DNA of 64,000 nt from Ruegeria arenilitoris (GTDB taxonomy: Bacteria > Pseudomonadota > Alphaproteobacteria > Rhodobacterales > Rhodobacteraceae): NCBI RefSeq assembly GCF_013035425.1, contig NZ_WQHX01000006.1, positions 186,001-250,000 of the forward strand, read 5' to 3'. The notes beneath the pieces were generated by a model. The model worked only from the letters and a program-made list of their open reading frames with translations. It was not told the origin of the DNA and ran no database searches. Position 1 is the stretch's first letter. The number at the start of each line of letters is the position of its first letter. Shown here piece by piece: positions 9,696 through 17,009 of the stretch. The position numbers and the translations under genes were made by a program.

Positions 9696-10091
9696 TCAGA
9701 TCTCAGCTCGATAGATAAGGCTCAATAGAAAGGCATAAATTCCAAATTGAAGCGCGAGATACCCTGTCTCCAACAAAACAAACCCACCAGCATTTGGCAC
9801 ATTTTGTTTCGCAACAAAGGCCAGCACATGTGATGTCCAAAAGAAGATCCCCATCAACGAGGAAAACTGAAACGCGCGAACCATTCCAACGCTACCGGTG
9901 TGAAACAACGGAAAAATCGACGCGAGAGCGATCCCCTGAATCACAATTGTCAGCAAGCCGATGAACACGTTAGGTTCGCCAGCAAAATAACCAAAACTCT
10001 CGTATTGTTCTTTAAACAAACCAACATGCCACCCAAGGGCGAGCGGGAATACCACCAGAATATAGGCGATCGAGGAAAGAAAAGTTTTCAT
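9696..10091 (-). CDS. Small integral membrane protein, unknown function
   Basis: A 131-residue protein beginning MKTFLSSIAYILVVF. Four hydrophobic segments are visible: the N terminus, FIGLLTIVIQGIALASIFPL, FSSLMGIFFWTSHVLAFV, and the C-terminal LALQFGIYAFLLSLIY. It should therefore be a four-helix inner-membrane protein. I chose ATG 10091 rather than the earlier in-frame codon at 10154, because the extra 21 residues are hydrophilic and overlap the VOC gene. The gene lies ten bases downstream of the VOC-family gene and is probably co-transcribed with it. I do not recognise a named family, and no catalytic motif is visible. Confidence 0.6.
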   Translation of the reverse strand: MKTFLSSIAYILVVFPLALGWHVGLFKEQYESFGYFAGEPNVFIGLLTIVIQGIALASIFPLFHTGSVGMVRAFQFSSLMGIFFWTSHVLAFVAKQNVPNAGGFVLLETGYLALQFGIYAFLLSLIYRAEI

Positions 10092-10101
10092 CGTCCAGTC
10101 C

Positions 10102-10452
10102 CTATGCACCGGACGCGCGTTTCCACAGCGCGATCGTTGCGCCACCGGGGTCAAGGATGAATGTGGCTACACCTGCTGGGCCTTGAAGATCCTCTGCGAT
10201 AATGGACGCACCGCGATTTTTGGCGTCAAAAACTGCCACAGGCAAACCATCGACTTCCAAAAATGGCACCCAGCCCGATACCGATTCCATTTCATCCGTG
10301 ATGGCTGCAAACGGTTTGTCTTGTCCATTAAGCGTCAAGAACGTCATTTTCCCAATGTCGTCCGGTACCCAGCCAAAAGTCTGCTGCATAAACTCATTTG
10401 TCTTGGCGCGTTTAGTACTGACATTATCGAACCATACGAAAGGAGAAGGTAT
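10102..10452 (-). CDS. VOC (glyoxalase/bleomycin-resistance fold) protein with ATA start
   Basis: A single VOC domain, the metal-binding fold of glyoxalases and dioxygenases. The largest ORF from an ordinary start begins only at MQQTFGW (10389) and lacks the first beta strand and helix. The frame stays open for 21 more codons, encoding PSPFVWFDNVSTKRAKTNEF, which is a typical VOC N terminus. That extension begins with ATA at 10452, preceded seven bases away by AGAGGAA (10460-10466), at ideal spacing. The full length (116 residues) is normal for the family. Either ATA is used as a rare start or the gene has lost its ATG. The substrate is unknown. The small membrane-protein gene follows on the same strand. 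Confidence 0.6.
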   Translation of the reverse strand: MPSPFVWFDNVSTKRAKTNEFMQQTFGWVPDDIGKMTFLTLNGQDKPFAAITDEMESVSGWVPFLEVDGLPVAVFDAKNRGASIIAEDLQGPAGVATFILDPGGATIALWKRASGA

Positions 10453-10459
10453 TAGCTAA

Positions 10460-10466
10460 TTCCTCT
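10460..10466 (-). promoter_or_regulatory. Ribosome-binding site supporting the ATA start
   Basis: AGAGGAA on the minus strand lies seven bases before the ATA codon at 10450-10452, and nothing of the kind precedes the ATG at 10387-10389. It is the main evidence that translation starts, or used to start, at the ATA. It coincides with the broken end of the neighbouring HxlR fragment. Confidence 0.45.
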
Positions 10467-10753
10467 TGTTTTTTGCAAATCGCCTGTCCAAACTTGAAAC
10501 TGAAGGAATATTCGACCGAGAGGTTGATCCCCGCAAAGCCAGCAGGATTTGCTACTTTCCGACGGGAAAAGCTCGGGACCTTCTCCCTGCCCTACTCAAC
10601 TTGATGTTATGGTCGACGAAGTATGATGAAAATACCGAAGCGCCAAACTCATTCGCTGAGGAATTGCAGAAAGATTTTTCCGGAGCGGTTGCCTGGTACG
10701 AAACAGAGATTGAGCGAGTAAACTCCGAGATTTTCTCAACCCCTAAATCGTGA
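10466..10753 (+). pseudogene. HxlR-like regulator fragment, N terminus missing
   Basis: The open frame begins with a TTG whose first residues, FFANRLSKLETEGIFDREVD, correspond to the middle of an HxlR winged-helix domain (the usual pattern is ILANRLKKLE-EGIV-R). The following segment, ICYFPTGKARDLLPALLNLM, matches the wing and the ELTxxGxxLxPVL helix of that family. The first 40-50 residues, which would carry the recognition helix, are absent, and a stop (TAA at 10457-10459) precedes in frame. It is probably the remains of a regulator gene divergent from the VOC gene. The break falls at the VOC gene's start region, so one deletion may have damaged both. It could still be expressed as a short protein, but DNA binding is unlikely. 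Confidence 0.55.
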
Positions 10754-10980
10754 CTTGATCGAATGAGTCCATAATGGAAATTCGTCACTGTACCGTTTTG
10801 ATTGCCCAACCAAACGCCTCAGGATTAAAAACTTGATATGTCCTAAGCGGCCATCAAAGAAAAATGTTTTTTGCACCCGAAGCCGACCCAGAAATATTTT
10901 CTGTAACGGTGCACTATGTCGGTGGCAGTCAACTCGATTTCCTTAACTCCCAATTCATAACGTTAACAAAGGCAGAAGCC

Positions 10981-11499
10981 ATGGTTGCACAAATAGTGAT
11001 CCGAGGGTTCGAAAAAGGTGACATAGACGATGTCAGGTCCATCTTCATAGAAGCAAACCGTGATATCGCGCCGAACGACATGGCCGATGCTTTCGAGGAT
11101 TATATTGTCATAAGCCTGCAGAAGGAATTCGATGATATTGAAGGTTACTATTCCGATCGAAACGGTGGATTCTTTGTCGCTGAATTGAGTGATAGAGTGA
11201 TTGGAATGTACGGACTTGAAACGGTTCGAGACGGGGTTGCCGAATTGCGGCGAATGTACTTGCGGCTTGATTCAAGAGGAATGGGCCTAGGCAAAAAGTT
11301 GTTCGATCATTCAATTCGCACCGCTCGCTCAATGGGTTTTACAAAGTTACTTTTGAGTACCTCAGAGCTACAGCTGCCAGCCTTAAATTTGTATCGATCT
11401 TATGGCTTACGAGAAACAAAAACTGAAACAGCAGAGAAACAGTCGAACAAAACAATCGGCGGAGGAATTATTCGCTATCATTTCGAAGCAGACCTCTGA
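10981..11499 (+). CDS. GNAT-family N-acetyltransferase
   Basis: A 172-residue acetyl-CoA-dependent acetyltransferase. The GNAT core is visible: VIRGFEKGDIDDVRSIF at the N terminus, FFVAELSDRVIGMYGLE (beta strands 2-4), the acetyl-CoA pyrophosphate loop LDSRGMGLGKKL (Q/RxxGxG/A motif as SRGMGLG), and the C-terminal LPALNLYRSYGL that holds the family Tyr. I chose ATG 10981 because it gives the usual GNAT length; the frame is open to 10864, but the extra 39 residues do not look like part of the fold. The acceptor (amine, protein or antibiotic) cannot be told. It stands alone with gaps on both sides. Confidence 0.85.
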   Translation: MVAQIVIRGFEKGDIDDVRSIFIEANRDIAPNDMADAFEDYIVISLQKEFDDIEGYYSDRNGGFFVAELSDRVIGMYGLETVRDGVAELRRMYLRLDSRGMGLGKKLFDHSIRTARSMGFTKLLLSTSELQLPALNLYRSYGLRETKTETAEKQSNKTIGGGIIRYHFEADL

Positions 11500-11655
11500 C
11501 ATGTTGCGTAGTTATGAACCGGTAGTGAAATCAACAACTCAACTGAACAACGTCGCTCACAAAAGTCGATTATTGTAACTTCGCGACAAATTATAGTCAC
11601 GAATAGGCAATTGAATGCGCTAACGGGAATCGAAACAGTCTTTTAAAAGGTTGTT

Positions 11656-12030
11656 CTACTTTCGAGCCAAAATGTAAGCTTGTATGCTTTGGGAATAGAC
11701 CACATCGTTATCCTCGGGCGAAACTATCTCACTATCGTCATACGGATCAAACGACATATAAAAGTTATCGTTTTCCAAAACGATAAACTTGAAGCGTTCC
11801 ACAATACCAAACGCGCAGTCAGACGAATGGTGGAAATTGTAACTTTCGCATCCACAAAACCTAAGAAGCACCTTTTTCCAGTCAGACTGGGGACGCATTA
11901 GCAGCTGAATTTCCACTATGGCTAGGCTACCGTGACCAAAAATCCTAATTTCTTCAATTTCTGTGTCCAGAAATGAGTTCTCACCAACAAACTTATCAAG
12001 AATATTAGTATCTTCAGAAATCAAGTCCAT
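11656..12030 (-). CDS. Hypothetical acidic protein (124 aa)
   Basis: A compact acidic protein without signal peptide or membrane segment. The order IRIFGHGSLAIVEIQLLMR, KKVLLRFCGCESYNFHH, FKFIVLENDNFYMSFDPYDD suggests alternating beta strands of a small globular fold. The closing FYMSFDPYDDSE resembles the C-terminal turn of several small immunity-like or structural proteins, but I cannot place it in a family. Composition (no excess of Ser, Arg or Pro) supports real coding. The ribosome-binding site is poor, and the nearest gene on this side, the GNAT, faces it. It may be a recently acquired gene. Confidence 0.5.
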   Translation of the reverse strand: MDLISEDTNILDKFVGENSFLDTEIEEIRIFGHGSLAIVEIQLLMRPQSDWKKVLLRFCGCESYNFHHSSDCAFGIVERFKFIVLENDNFYMSFDPYDDSEIVSPEDNDVVYSQSIQAYILARK

Positions 12031-12069
12031 TCAAATGACCACGTTTCGACTAAATACAGACGCGACGTT

Positions 12070-12471
12070 TCAAACAAGCTGCGTTTCCTCGTCAACTTGG
12101 TATTTTTCGTCCTCACCCTTGAGTTTCCTACCGACGGCGACAATCGCCTCAATCGCTGGCAAAAGCTCTGCGCCTAAATCAGTCAATTCATATTCAACTG
12201 TCGGCGGATGCGTTTCCACTACAGTACGCCGTACAAGGCCGTTGTCCTCCATCTGTTTCAAACGTGAGCTCAGCATCTTTGCGGAAACTCCGGGAATATC
12301 CGCACGAAGTTCCGAAAACCGGCGGGCGCCTCCGGCAAGGTACCAAATGATATTGGGTGTCCACGTGCCTCCGATCAACTGCATGCATTCGCTGAGTGGG
12401 CACATTGGATCATGTTTTTTTGAAACATTTTTTCTTCTCTTCAACGGCAATTCCAACTCCTTGTTTGGCAT
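12070..12471 (-). CDS. HxlR-family transcriptional regulator
   Basis: A 133-residue winged-helix regulator of the HxlR type. The conserved N-terminal Cys in DPMCPLSECMQLIGG, the WTPNIIWYLAGGARRFSEL helix, SAKMLSSRLKQMEDNGLV (recognition helix) and the wing PTVEYELTDLGAELLPAI are all intact. Members with this Cys often sense oxidants or electrophiles through thiol chemistry. The gene is divergent from gstA, with two copies of a TGGTTACCAA motif between them, so it very probably controls the glutathione-transferase operon and itself. That fits a response to electrophiles. Two adjacent ATG codons (12471 and 12474) are possible starts. Confidence 0.88.
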   Translation of the reverse strand: MPNKELELPLKRRKNVSKKHDPMCPLSECMQLIGGTWTPNIIWYLAGGARRFSELRADIPGVSAKMLSSRLKQMEDNGLVRRTVVETHPPTVEYELTDLGAELLPAIEAIVAVGRKLKGEDEKYQVDEETQLV

Positions 12472-12489
12472 CATGGCGAATTGGTCACT

Positions 12490-12544
12490 TGGTTACCAAC
12501 TCGTTACCTTAAAGTGCAGTAACATGTTTTTAGCTGGTTACCAA
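12490..12544. promoter_or_regulatory. Repeated palindromic operator between HxlR gene and gstA
   Basis: TGGTTACCAA occurs at 12490-12499 and again at 12535-12544, 45 bp apart start to start (a little over four helical turns). Each copy is an imperfect palindrome (TTGGT-T-ACCAA in the first). A third partial copy, CGTTACC, lies at 12502-12508. The sites fill the space between the divergent HxlR regulator and gstA and are the best candidates for the regulator's binding sites. Confidence 0.65.
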
Positions 12545-12610
12545 ATGTTATCGCCTTGATTAGCTATTGCAAGCAGGCATTTCGCCTGATCCTTAACATC
12601 GGAGAACCTA

Positions 12611-13219
12611 ATGGAACTTTTTTATACACCAGGTGTCTGCTCGCTTTCCCCGCATATCGTCTTGCGTGAAGTTGGCGCTGAATTCGATCTCACTCAGGTG
12701 AACCTGGCAGAAAAAACAACAGATAAAGGTGGCGACTACAAAGAGGTCAACCCAAGAGGTTACGTCCCTGCCCTGCGCGTATCGACCGGAGACGTGATCA
12801 CAGAAGGATCTGCGATCATTCAGTATCTGGCCGATCAGTTCCCTGAATCCGGACTGGCCCCCGCGGCAGGTACAATCGAGCGCGCGAAATTGCATTCTGC
12901 ACTGAACTTTGTTGCGGCAGAAGTACACAAAAGCTTTGCACCTCTGTTCGACGCTTCTTCAACGGACGAATTGAAAGAAGCCGCGCAGAAAAAAGTCGTG
13001 TCGCGCTTTGATATGGCAGAGGACATGTTCAAAGACGGCCGTGAATACCTGATGGGCAGCAAGTTCTCCATCGTGGACGCTTATCTGTTCACCGTCTCGA
13101 CCTGGCTGCAAATGGTTGGCATCGATATCAACCAGTGGCCAAATGTGTCTAAGTTCGCTGATCGCATCCGTAACCGCCCCAGCGTTCAGGCTGCCATGAA
13201 GGCTGAAGGACTCATCTGA
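12611..13219 (+). CDS. gstA: Glutathione S-transferase, GstA (beta class)
   Basis: Conjugates glutathione to electrophiles in the cytoplasm. The 202-residue protein follows the beta-class pattern throughout: LFYTPGVCSLSPHIVLRE with the active-site Cys at residue 10, VNPRGYVPAL (cis-Pro that binds glutathione), EGSAIIQYLAD, and the C-terminal FSIVDAYLFTVSTWLQ helix. This tracks Escherichia coli GstA closely. The ribosome-binding site is GGAGA before ATG. It is the first of three tightly linked genes (NTF2-like and tautomerase follow) and is divergent from the HxlR regulator, so it is probably induced by reactive compounds. Confidence 0.92.
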   Translation: MELFYTPGVCSLSPHIVLREVGAEFDLTQVNLAEKTTDKGGDYKEVNPRGYVPALRVSTGDVITEGSAIIQYLADQFPESGLAPAAGTIERAKLHSALNFVAAEVHKSFAPLFDASSTDELKEAAQKKVVSRFDMAEDMFKDGREYLMGSKFSIVDAYLFTVSTWLQMVGIDINQWPNVSKFADRIRNRPSVQAAMKAEGLI

Positions 13220-13220
13220 T

Positions 13221-13595
13221 ATGGCAAAGTCCGACATCGCAGAAATCGAGCACTTGATCGATGAGTACTTTGAGTCCTTGTATCACGCGGACTCAAAGCG
13301 CCTGAGCAAAGTGCTGCACAAGCATGCCTTGTATGCGACAGCAAGCGACGAGGAATTGCTATTAATGGATATGCCAACCTATTTCGGAGTGGTTGATCAG
13401 CGCGAGCCTGCTTCGGAGCGCGGCGAACCTCGCATTGATCAAATTGTTTCGATTGACTTTGCAGGCCCAAAAACCGCGTTTGTTAAGTACCTCTGCACCT
13501 TGGCAGGAAAGTCATACATCGACTTTCTGACCTTGGTGCGAGATGAGGGTCGTTGGCAGATCATGTCGAAAATTTTCCACTACGAACACGTCTAA
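13221..13595 (+). CDS. NTF2-like (lumazine-binding/SnoaL type) protein
   Basis: A 124-residue protein of the NTF2-like cone fold. Typical features are the first helix AEIEHLIDEYFESLYHADSKRLSKVLHK, the strand IDQIVSIDFAGPKTAFVKYLCTLAGKSYIDFLTLV, and the closing DEGRWQIMSKIFHYEHV. Proteins of this type often bind or isomerise small molecules, but many have no known substrate. It starts one base after the gstA stop and is followed 12 bases later by the tautomerase, so all three should be on one transcript and act on related compounds. Confidence 0.85.
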   Translation: MAKSDIAEIEHLIDEYFESLYHADSKRLSKVLHKHALYATASDEELLLMDMPTYFGVVDQREPASERGEPRIDQIVSIDFAGPKTAFVKYLCTLAGKSYIDFLTLVRDEGRWQIMSKIFHYEHV

Positions 13596-13607
13596 GAGGA
13601 AAATTGA

Positions 13608-13817
13608 ATGCCTTATGTAAACGTTAAAATCACGCCCGAAAACGCAACCCCAGAAAACAAAGCTAAACTTATCTCTGGGGTAACGAACCTACTGGTTGAC
13701 GTGCTAGGCAAAAACCCGGCTTCGACAGTGGTCGTTATTGATGTGGTTGAAACAGAAGACTGGGGCTTGGGTGGCTTACCTGTCGAAGAGTTTCGCAAGA
13801 AACGGTCGTCGGCGTAG
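13608..13817 (+). CDS. 4-oxalocrotonate tautomerase family enzyme
   Basis: A 69-residue tautomerase that would assemble into a small oligomer. After removal of Met, the N-terminal Pro of MPYVNVKITPEN is the catalytic base of the family. The helix KAKLISGVTNLLVDVLGKNP and the strand VVVIDVVETEDWGLGG follow the family layout. The ribosome-binding site AAGAGGAAAA is close to the ATG. It is the third gene of the gstA operon, and a strong hairpin follows its stop. The combination of glutathione transferase, NTF2-like protein and tautomerase suggests handling of unsaturated or aromatic breakdown products; the substrate is not evident. Confidence 0.9.
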   Translation: MPYVNVKITPENATPENKAKLISGVTNLLVDVLGKNPASTVVVIDVVETEDWGLGGLPVEEFRKKRSSA

Positions 13818-13841
13818 ACCAAAGACGGGTAAGTTCAAGAT

Positions 13842-13890
13842 CGCGGGGGTTGGCCATAAACCGATCCCCGCGGTCACTAAAATGTTGATT
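13842..13890 (+). terminator. Probable terminator of the gstA operon
   Basis: CGCGGGG at 13842-13848 pairs with CCCCGCG at 13866-13872. The stem extends inward through GTTGG/CCGAT with G-U pairs to about 12 bp, around a seven-base loop. A T-rich stretch (GATTTTATTT) follows about 15 bases later. This is later than ideal, so termination may be partial. Confidence 0.5.
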
Positions 13891-14114
13891 TTATTTCGAC
13901 AAGGAAAATTCCAAACACCTGCTTCGATTCAAATTAGATTTGAATGAAGCGTAAGAAATTATGCCTAGGTCTCAAACGAAGCTCCTAACGGCTGCCTCTT
14001 ACCTTTGCGCAAGAAACGGGTCGCTGGCATCGACAGTAACTCTGTAGAAATTGAACGCATGGCGGATTTTGGAAAGAACCAATCGCTTTCCCCATAACTT
14101 TGCTGGAGAAAAAT

Positions 14115-14588
14115 ATGGCTGGCTTTAGATGCGTCCCTTTGTCTGACGAAGCATTTAGGAATTATCAGACCGCAGAGTCGGATGACGTTGGAAACTCTAT
14201 AAAGAAGATCTTCGAGGACGATACCTATCCTTGCCGATATACGCTCCGCGAAATGTCAGCAAAGGATGGCATGTTGCTGCTTGCCCACAAGCCACCCAAA
14301 CCCCAAAGCGTTTACGGGAATCCCATGGCGATCTTTGTTTCTGCATATGACTGTGATCGTTTTGACGAAGAAAATACCGTTCCAGAGATCGTCAAAAACC
14401 GATTGGTTTCCTACAGGGCATTCGACGAAAATGGCATGGCGGTATACGACGCAGGTGAAATCGTCGAGCCACATGGAAAGCATGCTGAAGCAATCGCGAA
14501 AATTTTTGAACGCCCAGATGTAGCCTATATCAACGCTCACACTGCCAAGGCTGGCTGCATGCTCACACATATCGAACGGCTTCCATGA
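14115..14588 (+). CDS. DUF1203 family protein
   Basis: A 157-residue cytoplasmic protein with the DUF1203 layout: an N-terminal FRCVPLSDE strand, the YPCRYTLREM segment, MLLLAHKPPKP, NPMAIFVSAYDCDRF, and RLVSYRAFDENGMAVYDAGEIV with the end YINAHTAKAGCMLTHIERL. The biochemical role of the family is unknown. ATG 14115 follows GGAGAAAAAT, a good ribosome-binding site. Its last codons overlap the start of the M20 amidohydrolase gene (ATGA at 14585-14588), so the two were evolved as a translationally coupled pair. Confidence 0.82.
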   Translation: MAGFRCVPLSDEAFRNYQTAESDDVGNSIKKIFEDDTYPCRYTLREMSAKDGMLLLAHKPPKPQSVYGNPMAIFVSAYDCDRFDEENTVPEIVKNRLVSYRAFDENGMAVYDAGEIVEPHGKHAEAIAKIFERPDVAYINAHTAKAGCMLTHIERLP

Positions 14589-15781
14589 AACCGCTAGCGG
14601 AGTGCGTCGATTACTTTGTCGAAATTCGTAAAGCCTTTCATTCTTTTCCTGAACTGTCGCAAAAAGAAGAACGCACATCGGCGACAATTGCTGAACTTCT
14701 TAATGGATGGGGATTTGAGGTTTGCGACAAAATAGGCGGCTACGGAGTCGTTGGCGTGTTGCGACGGGGAACCGCGTCCAAATCGGTTGGTTTGCGTGCC
14801 GATTTCGATGCTTTACCCATTTTGGAAGAAACCGGCCTTGAACACGCAAGCCAAAACCCCGGTGTGATGCATGCATGTGGTCATGATGGCCACTCAGCGA
14901 TCCTGCTGGCCGCCTGTTATGAACTTGCCCGAAGCCCGTTTTGCGATGGAACTTTTGTAGCGATCTTTCAACCCGCCGAGGAAGTCGGTGAAGGTGCAAA
15001 GGCAATGTTTCAAGATGAGTTGGAGAGCAGATTTCCAACCGACGCCTATTTTGGACTGCATAATATACCCGGTCTCCCAGCAGGACATTTTGGACTTGCT
15101 GAAGGTCCATTCTGGGCCGCCGTCGACGACGTTACGATCACTCTTAAAGGTTTTGGTGGGCACGCCGGTTTTCCGCATCTTGCCCGAGATCCAGTGGTCG
15201 CCGCATGCAATCTTGGCGTTGCTTTGCAAACTGTCGTTTCAAGGACACTTAATCCTGTTGACCCCGCAGTATTGACCATAGGTGCAATACATGCAGGAGA
15301 GGCGCACAACGTCATACCAGATCAATCAGAGTAAAAGTTAAATATTCGCTCTTTTTCCGAAACTTCCCGCGACCAGATCATTAAAAGAATCCGCGAAATC
15401 GTGAAGGGCATCGAATTATCATTTGGTGTCTCTGCGGAATTGACGTTTGGGCATCACACTCCGGCCGTAAACAACCATCCTGAAATGACGGACTTTGCGC
15501 GTTCCGTGATACAGGCGTCACCCGGTCTTTCACTCGTGGAAGGTATTGTTCGGCAAATGACCGTCAGCGATGACTTTTCAGAATTTCTGCAACGCAAGCC
15601 TGGATCTTACGTCTTAATTGGAAACGGAGAAAACGGGCACCCTCTGCATCACCCAAAGTATGACTTTAACGATGAGATCCTGCTTCCGGGAGCACAACTT
15701 TGGGTCAATCTAGTCAAATCTTACCTCGATACTCCGAAGATCAAGGCAGCGAAAGATATAGATCGAAACGAACAAGTGTGA
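14585..15781 (+). pseudogene. M20 amidohydrolase (hippurate-hydrolase type) broken by one stop codon
   Basis: A complete M20D metallohydrolase of 398 codons interrupted by a single in-frame TAA at 15332-15334. Before the stop are the metal-site stretch HACGHDGHSAIL, PAEEVGEGAKAMF and GLHNIPGLPAG. After it, in the same frame and without loss, come KLNIRSFSETSR, TFGHHTPAVNNHPEM and GNGENGHPLHHPKYDFNDE. Relatives have a Leu-type codon at the site (DxxELKLN), so TTA to TAA is the simplest change. The enzymes remove acyl groups from amino acids. The dimerisation domain and last metal ligand lie beyond the stop, so the product should be inactive unless the stop is read through. It overlaps the DUF1203 gene by four bases. 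Confidence 0.85.
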
Positions 15782-16224
15782 ACCGCATCGCTGTAGTTTG
15801 GGATTGGTTCCTTAGGTCAATATTCTATCGATTTTCATTTCCGGAATGGTTCACGTTAACCAAGCGGGCTAAATCAGGGAATTTGTGATGTGGCGGAAAA
15901 GTCGGACATATGATCATTTTTTCAGATAATAAGTTCCGTTAACAATCACTGTAATGGGTGGCAATGCTTTGTTAAAATCAAACCCAGCAGTGTATATCGG
16001 AACCATTCTGCGAAATACTGCCCTCGTCGTCATCTGATGGAAAGTCAACCACAACTCTTTAAAACCCAACCTATTCTCGATGGCGCATAAAACGTGCGGT
16101 AACCAACGAGATCACCGTTAAGTTAGGTTTTCGGTAGGGATACAGCCGACTTCCTTCGACGACGGCGACGGCGAACAAACCATGTGCCTTAAACATCGAA
16201 TCCCACTCTAACTGGCAGTTGTTA
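15782..16224. other. Intergenic region, nothing recognised
   Basis: About 440 bases between the broken amidohydrolase gene and the DsbA-like gene. I see no gene-like frame, tRNA, clear hairpin with a T-run or repeated motif. The stretch is moderately AT-rich and may hold the promoter of the next gene. Confidence 0.5.
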
Positions 16225-16893
16225 ATGTCAAATCCACTCACTCAAAAAACATCCGATCCGGCTACGGTCGAAATCGATTTTATTTCAGATATCGTATGCC
16301 CTTGGTGTGCCATTGCATTCCACCAACTAAAGGCGGCGTCCGAGAATACAGGCGTCGACGTCAAAATCAGTTGGCAACCGTTTCAGTTGAACCCCAAATT
16401 GCCTAAAGAAGGGCAAAACCTTCGGGCGCATATGGCCGAAAAGTATGGGACAACTTTGGAGGGAAGCATTCTATCGCGCGAAAGGATATCTGCAATCGGA
16501 GCCGAACTTGGATTTAAATTCGACTATTTTGATGAAATGCGAATGTACAACACATTCAAAGCTCATCAGTTAGTTAACTATGCCGGAGACTACGACAAAT
16601 CCCAGGACGTTTCGATCAAGCTGTTTGAAGCCTTCTTCGGTCAAAGACAAGATATCAGTGACATTGAAATACTGGTCAAAATTGCAGACTCTGTAGGGCT
16701 GCCCGACGACAACGTGCGTAAAGTCCTTGAAGAAGAAAGCAGAGCCATGGCCGTTCGCACATGCCAACGCTACTGGACAGATTTAAGGGTCAGCAGTGTA
16801 CCAACTGTGGTCATTCGACCGTCTTTTGCCGTTTCCGGGGCTCAAGGTGTGGACACCTATTCCAAAATACTCTTGGGTGCCCAAAGAAATTGA
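16225..16893 (+). CDS. DsbA-family oxidoreductase (FrnE-like)
   Basis: A 222-residue thioredoxin-fold protein with the DsbA helical insertion. The active site is CPWC in FISDIVCPWCAIAFH (about residue 26), and the cis-Pro loop is SSVPTVVI near the C terminus. EFFGQRQDIS-like text and the motif FxxNPxLPxEG (FQLNPKLPKEG) are typical of the cytoplasmic FrnE branch, which includes polyketide-linked and stress-related oxidoreductases. There is no signal peptide, so it should act in the cytoplasm as a disulfide or glutathione-linked oxidoreductase. I chose ATG 16225 over the TTG two codons earlier. It has no obvious operon partner. Confidence 0.86.
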   Translation: MSNPLTQKTSDPATVEIDFISDIVCPWCAIAFHQLKAASENTGVDVKISWQPFQLNPKLPKEGQNLRAHMAEKYGTTLEGSILSRERISAIGAELGFKFDYFDEMRMYNTFKAHQLVNYAGDYDKSQDVSIKLFEAFFGQRQDISDIEILVKIADSVGLPDDNVRKVLEEESRAMAVRTCQRYWTDLRVSSVPTVVIRPSFAVSGAQGVDTYSKILLGAQRN

Positions 16894-17009
16894 GCCGCTG
16901 CCCCGGAATCAAACACTGCGATCTAACAGTGAAGTAAAAACTCTTTAACGCCTCAGGTGACCTCAAAGGTTCACCGAAAGCGTTCAACAAGAAGACTAAG
17001 GAGATATAT

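Noticed and set aside
9508-9714. Open frame after xylA that might hold a lost xylB fragment
   Set aside because: The product is Lys/Asn/Ser-rich and shows no kinase motif.
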